Shown: one piece after another, positions 16,835 through 26,211 of the stretch | Layout: the number at the start of each line of letters is the position of its first letter | Numbering within the stretch: the stretch's first letter is position 1 | Assembly: GCA_019637615.1 (NCBI GenBank) | Contig: JAHBVJ010000041.1 | Coordinates: 1 to 55,673, forward strand | Length of the DNA stretch: 55,673 bases | Origin: Anaerolineae bacterium | GTDB taxonomy: Bacteria > Chloroflexota > Anaerolineae > Aggregatilineales > UBA2796 | Direction of reading: 5' to 3' | Notes under the pieces: model-generated | The model's input: only the letters and a program-made list of their open reading frames with translations | Told to the model about the DNA's origin: nothing | The model's database searches: none | Program-made: the position numbers and the translations under genes

Positions 16835-18334
16835 TCAACGTTTGAAGCGACGCAGCAGCGTTTGCGGGACGCTGCGAGCTTCCGGCACGCCGATCAGCAG
16901 TGCGACACCTTCAAAGACCACTGCCCCGACAATTCCACCGACGACAAGCCGAACGAGCATCGGCGCGGAGGAGAACAGTGCGCGATCTAGGCCGATGACG
17001 ACAGCGCCCATGATGAGGGATGCCACCAGAACGCGGGCGGAAGTGGTCAGGATTTGCGTGTCGTAGAGCGAGCCGACCTTGCGCCGGAGCAGTAGCCACA
17101 ACGCCGTGCTCTCGACGTACGTAGCGACCACATTGGCGATTGCCAGCCCGCCTACTGGCCCCTGCGCGGGATCGCTGCCCTGCACGACGCGGATCAGGAG
17201 AATGCTCAAGATGATATTGAGGATCACGCCGCCGACCGCGATAGCAACGGGCGTCATGGTGTCCTTAATCGCGTAGAAGGAACGCGCCAAGACTTCTTGC
17301 AGGCCGAACGCGGGCAGTCCGAACGCGAAGAAGCCTAATGCCCATGCCGTTGCAGTGGTGGCTTCTTGCGTCCATTTCCCGCGCCCGTAGATGGTGGCGA
17401 TCAGCGGTACGGCGACGGCGACAAGGCCAAGTGCCGCTGGAATCGTGGTGAATAGGACGCTGCGCATGGCGGATGACAGCGTCCCTCGGAAACCGTCCAT
17501 GTCCGATTGCGCGAAAAACAGCGACAACGTAGGAAAAACCGCCGTCCCGACACTTTGTCCGAGCACGCCGAGCACCGTGAACATCAGCCCGAAAGCGGTC
17601 ATCAGCGCGACCAAGCTGCCATCGGAAATGCCGAGCGCGAGCGTGGTGTTGACCAGAAAATTGATCTGCGTGACGCCCTGCCCGACGATGCGAGGAGCCA
17701 TTAGGAAGAAGACTTCGCGCGCGCCGGATACGCGCCATTGGAATGAGGGACGAAATTGGAAACCAACTTCGCGCAATGACGGAAGCTGAATGCCGAGATG
17801 CAGCAGCGCGCCCAAGACCGCGCCCCACGCCAGCCCGTACACGCCCATCGATGGCGCGAGAAAGATTGCGCCGATGATCAGGCCGATGTTATACAGACTC
17901 GGCGTGAGGGCGGGCGCGAGGAAGCGCTGATTGGCGTTGAGGATGCCCATCATCAGGCCGCTGATGGCGAAGATCACGACCGTGACCAGCATGATGCGCA
18001 TTAGGTTAGTGATCAGAAGCTGTTGATCGGGCGATGCTTCGGGGCTGATCACGCTGGCGACGATCTGCGTGGCGAAGATCGCGGTCAACACGGCAAGCAC
18101 AACCGCCGCGAGGCCAACAATGGTCAATACGGTATCGGCTAAACGCCAACCGCCCTGTTCATCGCCAGCGGAGAGATAGCGGCTGTAGACCGGAATGAAG
18201 GCCGCGCCCAACGCACCGCCCGCCACCAGCGTAAACAGCAGTTCGGGGATACGGAAGGCGGCAAGGAAGGCATCCAGTTCCGCGCCCGCGCCGAAGGTGC
18301 TATTGATGATCGCGCCGCGCACCACGCCAAGCAC
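16835..18334 (-). CDS. murJ: Lipid II flippase MurJ (MviN family)
   Basis: A polytopic membrane protein of about 500 residues that moves lipid II across the cytoplasmic membrane for peptidoglycan assembly. MurJ patterns include GVVRGAIINSTFGAGAELDAFLAAFRIPE near the start, the Arg/Asp-rich first helices, and repeated AFG...GLPAFGLQEVLARSFYAIKDT in the second half. The listed GTG start removes part of helix 1. An in-frame extension, LTRTLSARQLQLASLLIGT followed by SFIFSG, is clearly homologous but has no ATG, GTG or TTG before the upstream stop at 18422-18424; only CTG at 18409 could start it. The 5' end is therefore damaged, uses CTG, or has a frameshift. Confidence 0.88.
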   Translation of the reverse strand: MLGVVRGAIINSTFGAGAELDAFLAAFRIPELLFTLVAGGALGAAFIPVYSRYLSAGDEQGGWRLADTVLTIVGLAAVVLAVLTAIFATQIVASVISPEASPDQQLLITNLMRIMLVTVVIFAISGLMMGILNANQRFLAPALTPSLYNIGLIIGAIFLAPSMGVYGLAWGAVLGALLHLGIQLPSLREVGFQFRPSFQWRVSGAREVFFLMAPRIVGQGVTQINFLVNTTLALGISDGSLVALMTAFGLMFTVLGVLGQSVGTAVFPTLSLFFAQSDMDGFRGTLSSAMRSVLFTTIPAALGLVAVAVPLIATIYGRGKWTQEATTATAWALGFFAFGLPAFGLQEVLARSFYAIKDTMTPVAIAVGGVILNIILSILLIRVVQGSDPAQGPVGGLAIANVVATYVESTALWLLLRRKVGSLYDTQILTTSARVLVASLIMGAVVIGLDRALFSSAPMLVRLVVGGIVGAVVFEGVALLIGVPEARSVPQTLLRRFKR

Positions 18335-18526
18335 ACCGCTAAAAATGAATGAAGTGCCGATCAGCAGCGAGGCGAGTTGTAGTTGGCGGGCGGAGAGTGT
18401 GCGTGTCAGGGTTGGCCTCGATCACAGTTCAAACGAATACGGTCAAGCGCGCCTCAATGTTATCGAGTTTGAAGGATTTCGGATAATGCTGCGTTAGATT
18501 CATTCGCAAGGAGCGTGATAGCAAAC

Positions 18527-18931
18527 ATGGACAATATCCAAGATGACTTTTTCGGCACGCTGGAATGGAATGATGACTTTCAGGAATGGAATGGATTTTA
18601 CAAGGATACATTTGGCGTGAGTGTACCTACGGACTATATCGATTCGATTGAAATCCGACAGCATATTCAAACGACAGTGGCGATCATTGCACGCGATGAA
18701 CTGAGTTTTAGAGAGAAGGCAGCTACTGAGTTATTTGAGGATGGCGGGTACGTCTTGTTTTGGGAAGATGATCGAGAATTTGATCGCGCGGAGTTTGTGC
18801 GCGAGATGTGTCTGGCCTATGTAGTTTTTGGAGATAACGAAATTCTCCTAAGCTATGCCTATAATGAGTACGAAGAACACGATATCTCGATCATGCTGTC
18901 ACGCGATGGGGAGTACAAGTACGCTCAATAA
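18527..18931 (+). CDS. Hypothetical acidic protein (DUF2262/DUF6985-like)
   Basis: A 134-residue acidic protein with DDFFGTLEWNDDFQEW at the N-terminus and FGDNEILLSYAYNEYEEHDISI near the C-terminus. The FFG-x-L-x-W start and the final disclosed D-x-x-L-x-Y...H-x-I pattern recall DUF2262-type proteins, some of which act as toxin immunity proteins; the match is by eye and weak. AAGGAG lies 13 nt upstream of the chosen ATG; the alternative GTG at 18515 is too near that site. It sits alone, convergent with the UbiA gene 9 nt away. Confidence 0.6.
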   Translation: MDNIQDDFFGTLEWNDDFQEWNGFYKDTFGVSVPTDYIDSIEIRQHIQTTVAIIARDELSFREKAATELFEDGGYVLFWEDDREFDRAEFVREMCLAYVVFGDNEILLSYAYNEYEEHDISIMLSRDGEYKYAQ

Positions 18932-18940
18932 TTGCTTTGA

Positions 18941-19831
18941 TCATAACGCCCCGATCAGGAGGGCGACGGCGACGAGCAAGAAAAACAGCTTCGATAGGCG
19001 CAGCATATTGTGTACGCGCTTGGCGGGATCGTTACGTGAGAATATCCACAACACGCCGAAAAACAGAGGCCAGATCAGCAGCAGTGAAACCAGCAGGAAG
19101 ATGACGTTCAGTGACCACACCAGATAGAAGGCGGGCAGCAGCAGCAGGCAGATTGTCATCACGATCTGCCCGATGCGCAGCGCCCGATCCGCGCCGTAGC
19201 GCGTGGCGAAGTTATCGACGCCGTTCGCGCGATCCCCATCCACGTCAGGCACAGTTTTAAGGACTTCCCGCGCGAAGAAGGCCAAGAACGTGACGGGGAA
19301 TGTGTAGAGCATCGGAATCCACTGCCCCATCGCGATCCCGCCGAAGGGCAGCAGCAGCCCGCCCATGATGCCAATGGACGCGTGTCCCAATATGAAGCGC
19401 TTCTTGAGCACAGCAGAGTATAGGAACAGCGCAATCGCGATCACCAGCGCGACGAGACCAGCTTGCGCATTGGTGGCGAACCCAAGCAGAATGCCTACCA
19501 GCGTGGAGACGGCATACACGATCCAGCCGACGGTCAGTGATATGCGTCCGGCGGCGAGGGGGCGATCCGGACGGTTGATGCGGTCGATCTCCACGTCGAA
19601 GATGTCGTTGACGATGAAGCCGCCGTTGGAGATGAGCAGCGTGCCAAGCGCCGCCGCCAGCATCGCGCCAATCTGGACGGGCTGCCCGTGATACCAACTG
19701 GTGATGATCGCGCCGATCATCACCGCCGCCGCCGAACCAACCCCATTAAAAATATGGGACATGGCAAGCAAGTCTTTAAAGAAATTAGGCGTTGAACGCG
19801 CCGATTGCTGATCGTGGGTTAGTTGTGCCAT
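18941..19831 (-). CDS. UbiA-family prenyltransferase
   Basis: A 296-residue polytopic membrane enzyme that transfers a prenyl chain to an acceptor. The first Asp motif NDIFDVEIDRINRPDRPL (near residues 75-92) and the second, DVDGDRANGVDNFATRYG (around 195-212), are the Mg/diphosphate-binding motifs of UbiA enzymes. About eight or nine helices are predicted. I use the ATG of MAQLTHD because an upstream start would overlap the acetyltransferase gene. It is close to geranylgeranyl-glycerol-phosphate or homogentisate/DHNA types, but the acceptor is not decidable. Confidence 0.88.
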   Translation of the reverse strand: MAQLTHDQQSARSTPNFFKDLLAMSHIFNGVGSAAAVMIGAIITSWYHGQPVQIGAMLAAALGTLLISNGGFIVNDIFDVEIDRINRPDRPLAAGRISLTVGWIVYAVSTLVGILLGFATNAQAGLVALVIAIALFLYSAVLKKRFILGHASIGIMGGLLLPFGGIAMGQWIPMLYTFPVTFLAFFAREVLKTVPDVDGDRANGVDNFATRYGADRALRIGQIVMTICLLLLPAFYLVWSLNVIFLLVSLLLIWPLFFGVLWIFSRNDPAKRVHNMLRLSKLFFLLVAVALLIGAL

Positions 19832-19868
19832 GTGTCCATATCGTTGCTGGATTAACGTGATTACGAGA

Positions 19869-20861
19869 CTATGATAACAGCAACGCCAGCGTGTGCATCT
19901 CGTGATTGACCGCGAAACCGGCATCACACAGAGCTTGGATCACGGCGGGCTGCCAGTTTTCCACCGAGACGCTGACGCGGCGTCCGGGGCCGATGCTCCA
20001 GACTTTGTTCAGGAGATGGCCCACCAAACTTGGCGCGAGATGCCCATGCGCGGGATCGAGGCGAATCTGGATGTTGTTGACGCCGCCCGCTTTTGTCCGC
20101 GCCGAATAACGCAGCGCCGCGATCACCTGACCATCGCGTTGCTGATAGACCGTTTCGGCCTGCGTTTTGTCGCCGCCAAGCCGTGACAAGACCATCGCCA
20201 CAGGGCGCACCAAGGCCGGGATTTTGAACTGCTCCTCGGTCACGGGTTCGTAGCGCTGTACGCTGGCGGGCGTGATGCGCTTGAGCAGCTCGTAACGTGG
20301 ACGCCAGTTGAATTGCGCGGTTTCTTCGATACGATAGTCGGCGGGCAGCGCGGTCTCAGGCGACACTTTATCGCCCTGAAATTCGAGATCGACGCTGGTT
20401 TCAAAATGCTCAAACCCAAGCGATTCGTAAAGTTGATAGGCTGGTAAATTGCCCGCGATCACATCGAGCCAGACCATGTTGGCATGATTCTGGCGTGCCA
20501 AGCCAACCGCCGCTTCCACCAATTTGCGCGCGAGGCCGCGCCGCCGATAATTGGGCAGCACGGCGACATTGCCGATGAACCAGCGTCCGGTCGTGTTCTG
20601 CGTGCCTGTGTTGACCAAGGCGACGGGGTTGCCATCTTCTTCCCAGATGTAGCCGCGCATGATGTTGCGCATACTGGGACTGAGCACCCCTACGACCCAC
20701 AGCACGGGCCATAACCGTTTGACCATCTTCAGGCCATCGACCATGTTCGCCTGATCATCGGCGCGGAAGTCCCACGCTGGATTTTCAGGATAGGTGAACG
20801 CCTTGGGAATCAGATCGACCAATATGTCCGCGTCGGCGGGCAGCTTGAACTCGCGTAGCAT
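19869..20861 (-). CDS. GNAT-family N-acetyltransferase
   Basis: A 330-residue protein with an N-terminal GNAT domain: GNVAVLPNYRRRGLARKLVEAAVGLAR (acetyl-CoA loop R-R-x-x-G-x-A near 112-118) and the strand-helix DVIAGNLPAYQLYESLGFEHF. A second, more divergent region of about 130 residues follows, suggesting a tandem or extended GNAT. The start at ATG 20861 is chosen because GAGAGG lies 6 nt upstream; a GTG further up would overlap the membrane-protein gene. Substrate unknown. Confidence 0.85.
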   Translation of the reverse strand: MLREFKLPADADILVDLIPKAFTYPENPAWDFRADDQANMVDGLKMVKRLWPVLWVVGVLSPSMRNIMRGYIWEEDGNPVALVNTGTQNTTGRWFIGNVAVLPNYRRRGLARKLVEAAVGLARQNHANMVWLDVIAGNLPAYQLYESLGFEHFETSVDLEFQGDKVSPETALPADYRIEETAQFNWRPRYELLKRITPASVQRYEPVTEEQFKIPALVRPVAMVLSRLGGDKTQAETVYQQRDGQVIAALRYSARTKAGGVNNIQIRLDPAHGHLAPSLVGHLLNKVWSIGPGRRVSVSVENWQPAVIQALCDAGFAVNHEMHTLALLLS

Positions 20862-20871
20862 AGGGCACCTC

Positions 20872-21123
20872 TCATCCACGTCCTAATGGATCTGCCAATA
20901 GGACTCCTACGAATCCGATCAGAATGGCGAGGTGGAGCAACCCGAATCCGCAAACACCGATCAGCACATTGCCCGTAATGACCCACAAGAGATGAACGAT
21001 TAGGCTTACCACTGTCATACCGATGGCGACGATGACCGGCAAGCCGCGCCGTTCCGCCAACGTTTTGGATAGCCACGTGATCAGCCGCGAGAGCCGTTCG
21101 GAATGATCTAGACGGTCAAACAC
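20872..21123 (-). CDS. Small membrane protein
   Basis: An 83-residue protein with a basic N-terminal helix (RLDHSERLSRLITWLSKTLAERR) and two predicted transmembrane helices (about 29-52 and 56-78). I do not recognise it. It is placed between hflX and the acetyltransferase gene, 15 nt after hflX and 10 nt before the acetyltransferase start, so it is probably part of that transcript. Confidence 0.6.
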   Translation of the reverse strand: MFDRLDHSERLSRLITWLSKTLAERRGLPVIVAIGMTVVSLIVHLLWVITGNVLIGVCGFGLLHLAILIGFVGVLLADPLGRG

Positions 21124-21138
21124 AGCGTGACCTCCCCC

Positions 21139-22449
21139 TTATTCGTCGTCATTGTGAAAACGAGCCGCCATGCGCTGCGGGACGTGAGCGCGAACCTTAA
21201 CCCCTTGTTCCAGTGGTTCCTCTTCATCGATCACGCCATTTTCGCGAATCTGATTGAGCAGATCAAGCCGCTTGTAAGGCAGCGTGACTTTAATCTCCAC
21301 CATATTCTCGATCATGATACGTTCGATTTCGCTCAAAAGTTGCTTGAGGCCGGTTCCCTTGATGGCGGACACAGGCACAACTGCATCGTAGTTTTCCGCC
21401 GTTTTGAAACTTGGCACGCTGCTGAGCTGATCCATTTTATTGAGCACCAGCAAGCGCGGAATCTTGGGGACTTCGATCTGCGCGAGGGTGTCTTCCACCG
21501 CTTCGATCTGGTACTCGGCGTTGTGGTGCGAGGCGTCTACGACATGCACCAGAATATCGGCCTCTACGACTTCTTCGAGCGTGGCACGGAAAGCCGCGAT
21601 CAAGGTAGTCGGCAATTTCTGGATGAAGCCGACGGTATCGGAGATGAGCGCCGATTTGCCACCCGGCAGCGATAGTTTGCGCGTGGTTGGATCGAGCGTG
21701 GCGAAGAGTTGGTCGGCGGCGTAGACCGTCGAACCTGTCAGCGCGTTGAGCAACGTGGATTTGCCCGCGTTGGTATAGCCGACGAGCGCGATCACGGGTA
21801 CGCCCAACTTGCTGCGCTGCGCCCGATGCCGTCCGCGATGTGCCCGTACTGACTCTATTTCTTCCTTGAGCTTGCCGATTTTGTGCCCAATTTCACGGCG
21901 GTCAACTTCGAGCTGCGTCTCGCCGGGGCCGCGCAAGCCGACGCCACCGTTGCCGCTGCGTCCGCCGCCGCCACCAGCCTGACGGGCAAGGTGCGTCCAT
22001 TGGCGTGTGAGACGGGGCAAGCGATATTCCAACTGGGCGAGTTCGACCTGCAACGCGCCCTCTCTGGTGTTGGCGTGCTGCGCGAAGATGTCGAGGATCA
22101 GCACGGAACGATCCAGCACCTTGACGTTTTCCCCGAACACCTTCTCCAATTCGCGTTGGTGGCGCGGCGAAAGCTCGTCATCGAAAATGACCACGTTCGC
22201 GCCGAGGTTGAGGATCTCGGTATGAATTTCCTGCACTTTGCCGGAGCCGATGTAGGTCGCCGGATCGATCTGCTTGAGGTTCTGGGTGGCGCGCCCGGCC
22301 ACCGTGATGCCAGCCGTGTCTGCCAGCAATTCAAGCTCGTCTAACGAATCTTCCAGCGTGATCGGCGGATTGGGTTGATAGAGTTCCGCGCCGACGAGAA
22401 ACCCGACCTCGTCGGCTTGAATTGTGCGATTTTCGCCTCGGTAAGTCAT
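21139..22449 (-). CDS. hflX: GTPase HflX
   Basis: A ribosome-associated GTPase that splits stalled or heat-damaged 70S ribosomes. The N-terminal HflX domain contains TYIGSGKVQEI (66-76) and NVVIFDDELSPRHQRELE; a Gly-rich linker follows (GGGGGRSGNGGVGLRGPGETQLEVDRR). The G domain has G1 GYTNAGKS (224-231), G3 DTVGFIQKLP (271-280) and G4 NKMD (337-340). Length 436 is normal. The ATG overlaps the preceding aminotransferase gene by 4 nt (ATGA), a coupled operon. Confidence 0.96.
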   Translation of the reverse strand: MTYRGENRTIQADEVGFLVGAELYQPNPPITLEDSLDELELLADTAGITVAGRATQNLKQIDPATYIGSGKVQEIHTEILNLGANVVIFDDELSPRHQRELEKVFGENVKVLDRSVLILDIFAQHANTREGALQVELAQLEYRLPRLTRQWTHLARQAGGGGGRSGNGGVGLRGPGETQLEVDRREIGHKIGKLKEEIESVRAHRGRHRAQRSKLGVPVIALVGYTNAGKSTLLNALTGSTVYAADQLFATLDPTTRKLSLPGGKSALISDTVGFIQKLPTTLIAAFRATLEEVVEADILVHVVDASHHNAEYQIEAVEDTLAQIEVPKIPRLLVLNKMDQLSSVPSFKTAENYDAVVPVSAIKGTGLKQLLSEIERIMIENMVEIKVTLPYKRLDLLNQIRENGVIDEEEPLEQGVKVRAHVPQRMAARFHNDDE

Positions 22450-23639
22450 CTAGTCTTACTGTACCATTCCTTCAATCTAGCGAGCGCTTCATCCAAACGT
22501 TGGTCAGCGATGCCCAAGCTAAGGCGGACATAGCCACGTCCGGGCTTGCCGTACATCGTCCCCGGCGTCACCGCGACCAAGGCGTTATTCAGCGCTTCTT
22601 CCACATACTTTTGGTCGTCGCCGCCTTCGACCTTCGCCCAGAAATACAGCGAACCGCGCGGCTTCTCAGCGCGCAAACCGATCTCCGGCAGCACTGCCAT
22701 GATCTTATCACGCCGCCGCTGATAGATGGCATTGCGTTCATCGATCCACGAGTCGGGCGTGTCGTTGAGCGCGGCGGCTCCGGCGTCGTAGATGGACTTG
22801 AAATGTCCGCTGTCCATGTTGCTCTTGATCACGAGCAGATTGTCGATGGCTTCGCGGTTGCCGACGCACGCCCCTAACCGCCAGCCCGCCATGTTGTACG
22901 TCTTGGACAGCGACATGAATTCCACCGTGCAGTCCTTCGATCCCTTCACCTGCAAGGCACTCGGCGCGCGGTAACCATCGAAGACGACTTCGGCGTAAGG
23001 GTTATCCGAGCACAACAGCAGATGATGTTCACGGCAGAAGTCTATGATCTCCTCGTAGAGGGGCAGTTCGCAGGTCGCCGCCGTGGGGTTGTTGGGATAG
23101 TTGATCCACAAAATTTCCGCGTGCGAGAGGTCGCCTTTGAGCAGATCGAAGCGCGGGCGGTAGCCGTTATCGGGATCGAGCGGCAATTCGATGATGTCCG
23201 CGCCTGCCATCAACGCGCCCATGCTGTAGGCGGGGTAGTTGATGTCCGGCACGATCACCGCGTCGCCCACGTCCAGATAGGCCAGCGCCATGTTCACCAA
23301 GCCCTCTTTGGAGCCGATCAGCGGCAAGACTTCGGTATCGGGATCGACCTCCACGCCAAAGCGCCGTTTGTAATAGCCCGCGACGGCCTTGCGGAAGCCC
23401 GGATCGCCACGATAGCTGCCGTAGGAGTGATTATTCGGGTTATCAACCGATTTCTTGAGCGCTTCAATCACGTGCGGCGGCGGCGGCATGTCGGGGCTGC
23501 CGATGTCGATGCGGATCACGTCTTTGCCAGCGTTTTTCATCTCGATGATGCGCTGACCGATGACTGCGAATCCGTAGGGAGGCAAGCGATCTAACCGAGC
23601 GGCGTGCTTGGGAAGGGTCGTAGATTGCGTAGCAGTCAT
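22446..23639 (-). CDS. Class I/II PLP-dependent aminotransferase (LL-diaminopimelate aminotransferase-like)
   Basis: A 397-residue fold-type I aminotransferase. It has IDIGSPDMPPPPHVIEAL at the start, NHSYGSYRGDPGFRKAVA, the IWINYPNNPTAATC loop and the Schiff-base lysine in MSLSKTYNMAGWRLG. The opening PYGFAVIGQRIIEMKNAGKDVIRI and the overall pattern are closest to DapL-like enzymes that make LL-diaminopimelate for lysine and peptidoglycan; other aromatic or alanine aminotransferases share these motifs. It is co-transcribed with hflX and starts 3 nt after a Uma2-type gene. Confidence 0.85.
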   Translation of the reverse strand: MTATQSTTLPKHAARLDRLPPYGFAVIGQRIIEMKNAGKDVIRIDIGSPDMPPPPHVIEALKKSVDNPNNHSYGSYRGDPGFRKAVAGYYKRRFGVEVDPDTEVLPLIGSKEGLVNMALAYLDVGDAVIVPDINYPAYSMGALMAGADIIELPLDPDNGYRPRFDLLKGDLSHAEILWINYPNNPTAATCELPLYEEIIDFCREHHLLLCSDNPYAEVVFDGYRAPSALQVKGSKDCTVEFMSLSKTYNMAGWRLGACVGNREAIDNLLVIKSNMDSGHFKSIYDAGAAALNDTPDSWIDERNAIYQRRRDKIMAVLPEIGLRAEKPRGSLYFWAKVEGGDDQKYVEEALNNALVAVTPGTMYGKPGRGYVRLSLGIADQRLDEALARLKEWYSKTR

Positions 23640-23642
23640 AAA

Positions 23643-24239
23643 TTAGGATTCCTGTTTTCGCTTACTGAAAAACATGTTGATCGGGATTTGAAAATCGGGC
23701 AGAACATCGCCACCATCAAGGGCATCGTCAACGTTAAGAACGCGAACTTCATTGATGACGTGTCTGTAAACCTGTCGGGTGTCTGGATATACATTCCACA
23801 CCATCAGTACACCGAAATCAAGCCATTCTTGCGTTTTCTGAGCGATCTCACTGGCTCTGTCGTACTCGGAGATCACTTCAACAACGAGTTCAGGCGCAAT
23901 GGACAGAAAATCCGCGCCCAAATCTTCTAAGCGCTCCATCGGCAGGCGTTTGTAAGAAATCAACGAAACATCGGGAGCGCGAACAGTACGGTCATCTCGG
24001 CGGGTTTTGAAGCCAGTCCCGGCGGTAAATTGCGTGCCAAAATTAGTTTTGGCGTTATAAGCATCCAGCATTGATGCGATGCGTTGCGCAACAAAGCCAT
24101 GAATAGGTTTGGCGGGACTCAAGGCGATCAACTTCCCTTCGATAAGCTCGTAGCGCTCCCCCATGCCCGTTGGAAGATCAGCAAGCTCGGCGGCGGTCAG
24201 TCCTGTCGTCGTGTGTGGCTCTGCGTTTGTAGCCGTCAT
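23643..24239 (-). CDS. Uma2-family (DUF820) putative restriction-fold endonuclease
   Basis: A 198-residue PD-(D/E)XK-fold protein of the Uma2 family, common in Chloroflexota and Cyanobacteria and of unknown function. Visible family landmarks are ERYELIEGKLIAL near 28-40, RAPDVSLISYKRL (catalytic Asp near 89), PELVVEVISEYDRASEIAQKTQEWL (the E-x-S stretch, with the K further on) and VWNVYPDTRQV. It heads a minus-strand run with the aminotransferase gene downstream. Its nuclease activity is inferred from the fold only. Confidence 0.85.
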   Translation of the reverse strand: MTATNAEPHTTTGLTAAELADLPTGMGERYELIEGKLIALSPAKPIHGFVAQRIASMLDAYNAKTNFGTQFTAGTGFKTRRDDRTVRAPDVSLISYKRLPMERLEDLGADFLSIAPELVVEVISEYDRASEIAQKTQEWLDFGVLMVWNVYPDTRQVYRHVINEVRVLNVDDALDGGDVLPDFQIPINMFFSKRKQES

Positions 24240-24562
24240 TACCCCTCCACTGCACGGTATTTGTGCAATGTGCCCAACTCTAGTCTACCGCATTTCTGAT
24301 CTTAATTCTACGGCGTTCTAGCTCGGAGTGGCGAGTCGCGGTTTGGTAGGTTGGACAAAGCAGCGCACCGGGCATAGCAAACTAGCCTAGAATGCTGTTT
24401 AATGTCGTCCTGTTTCGTGGCGCGCATGTATGCAGTGATCCTTACCTTCATCGTTTTCTTCAGACTCACATCCACGCACAGAGGGTTAATGCTATGATGG
24501 TCATCATGACACTCAGAACTGATCTCGTCCGGCGTGGTTTGGGAAAGGTGGCTCGGTAAATA
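24240..24562. other. Divergent intergenic region, 323 bp
   Basis: No gene recognised. It separates the Uma2 gene (minus) from the SDR gene (plus). ATGATG-GT-CATCAT, an inverted repeat with a 2-nt spacer around 24492-24507, overlaps a TATGAT -10-like hexamer and could be an operator, but no matching -35 is convincing. Confidence 0.35.
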
Positions 24563-25531
24563 ATGAAGGTACTCGTCATCGGCGGGACTGGCTTTCTGGG
24601 GTATCACGCGGTACTCGAATTCGCGCGGCGCGGACATCGCGTCACGGCGGTGGCACGCAACAAACCAACCCAAGCGTTATTCCCGAATGAGATTTCGCTC
24701 CAGATCGCGGACGTTCATAAGCTGACCGATAGCGATCTCAACCATCTGCTGGCGGGGCACGAGGCACTCGTGTTCGCCGCAGGGGTGGATACCGTAACGC
24801 CGCAACCTAGCCCTGCCTACGATCATTTTTACAACGAGATTGTGTTGCCTTGCACACGTGTACTTGCCGCCGCGCGTGAAGTTGGGGTAACGCGCGGAGT
24901 CATCCTCGGCTCGTATTTCAACACGCTTGATCGGCTCCGACCTGATCTGCGGCTGTCCACCGTGCATCCATATATTCGTGCTCGTCACGTACAAGCCGAA
25001 GAAGCGCTCAAAGTGGCGATGCCAGCGTTGCAACTCGTGATCCTCGAACTCCCCTACATCTTCGGTTCGATGCCGGGGCGTATCTCACAATGGACGGGTC
25101 TGGTAAATTATGTAAGATCGCCGTTTCCACTATTCTTCCCGTCGGGTGGCACGAACGCCATCAGTGTCGAACATGTCGCAGAAGCCATCGTCGGTGCCAT
25201 TGAGCGTGGTCAGGGAGGAGAACGCTACCCAATCGGTGATGAGAACCTGACATGGAGCGAATTGCTGGGCAGGCTATCGCGCCTAGCAGGGCATCCCAAG
25301 CGTGTGATCACCGTGCCTACCCCGATTATTGGCGGCGCTCTTGGGCTGTATCAGCTCGTCCTGCAACTGCGCGGGCTGGAGTCTGGCTTGTTGCCGTTTC
25401 CATTTTCCGCCCTGCTCACCGCTAACGCGTTTTTTGATCCTGCGCCCGCCCGCGCTGCCTTAGAGATGGGGCATGGCGATCTTGACCGCGCCCTCCACGC
25501 TACGATACTGGCATCTCCGCAGCATAGGTGA
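24563..25531 (+). CDS. NAD(P)-dependent epimerase/dehydratase (extended SDR)
   Basis: The 322-residue protein starts with the Rossmann motif VIGGTGFLGYHAV (G-G-T-G-F-L-G, residues 6-12) and continues with AAGVDTVTP, the active-site stretch HPYIRARHVQAEEAL, and a late substrate-domain pattern YPIGDENLTWSELLGRLSRL. The Tyr of the usual Y-x-x-x-K appears as Y-I-R-A-R, so the catalytic Lys is replaced by Arg, as in atypical members. Substrate unknown. The ATG has a GGAAAGGTGG-like upstream purine stretch. Confidence 0.82.
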   Translation: MKVLVIGGTGFLGYHAVLEFARRGHRVTAVARNKPTQALFPNEISLQIADVHKLTDSDLNHLLAGHEALVFAAGVDTVTPQPSPAYDHFYNEIVLPCTRVLAAAREVGVTRGVILGSYFNTLDRLRPDLRLSTVHPYIRARHVQAEEALKVAMPALQLVILELPYIFGSMPGRISQWTGLVNYVRSPFPLFFPSGGTNAISVEHVAEAIVGAIERGQGGERYPIGDENLTWSELLGRLSRLAGHPKRVITVPTPIIGGALGLYQLVLQLRGLESGLLPFPFSALLTANAFFDPAPARAALEMGHGDLDRALHATILASPQHR

Positions 25532-25618
25532 CGGTGACGCCTACGATTTGCAAATGCTTTCTATACGCGGTAAAAGTGCAGCGTGCTTTTCTTGTATGCA
25601 ACCAGCGAGATGATTCCT

Positions 25619-26209
25619 ATGCTGCCGATTTTCACGCTGACCACGCCGCGCCTGACGATTCGTCCCTTCGTCGTAGAAGACCTTGATGCGTACCACCCTA
25701 TTGCCAACGCTGGTTTCGGAGAAGAGCCGTTGGCGGAACGCCGTGAGTGGATCGAGTGGGTCACCAGAAATTACGCTGGCCTCGCGCGGTTGTATCAGCC
25801 GCCGTATGGCGACCGCGCCATCACGCTGACTGCGACGGGCGAATTGATTGGCTCGGTGGGCATCGTGCCGAGCATGGGGCCGTTCGACAAGCTGCCCTAT
25901 TTCCGCGAACGTCAGCCAGACGCGCCCGCCGACTTGTTCCGACCGGAAGTCGGGCTGTTCTGGGTCATCTCGCCAGCGCATCAACGCCAAGGCTACGCGG
26001 CGGAGGCGGCGACGGCTGTGGTGAACTATCTATTCACCGAATGGCACCTAAACCGCATCATCGCCACCACGGAATACGACAACGAAGCGTCGATAAGTGT
26101 GATGCGCCGGATCGGGATGCGCATCGAGCGGAACCCCGATCCGACGCCTGAATGGTTTCAGGTCGTCGGCATCTTGGAGCATCCATCGCTGCGCACGGAT
26201 AACCGCTAA
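25619..26209 (+). CDS. GNAT acetyltransferase, RimJ/RimL type
   Basis: About 196 residues. It opens PIFTLTTPRLTIRPFVVEDL, the usual RimJ/RimL start, and contains GLFWVISPAHQRQGYAAEAATAVVNYLF (acetyl-CoA loop Q-R-Q-G-Y-A) and the C-terminal NRIIATTEYDNEASISVMRRIGM. ATGs at 25610 and 25619 and a GTG at 25583 are all possible; I use the one that places the conserved start at residue 3. Target is an unknown amine or protein N-terminus. It ends 2 nt from the convergent AAA gene. Confidence 0.85.
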   Translation: MLPIFTLTTPRLTIRPFVVEDLDAYHPIANAGFGEEPLAERREWIEWVTRNYAGLARLYQPPYGDRAITLTATGELIGSVGIVPSMGPFDKLPYFRERQPDAPADLFRPEVGLFWVISPAHQRQGYAAEAATAVVNYLFTEWHLNRIIATTEYDNEASISVMRRIGMRIERNPDPTPEWFQVVGILEHPSLRTDNR

Positions 26210-26211
26210 GG

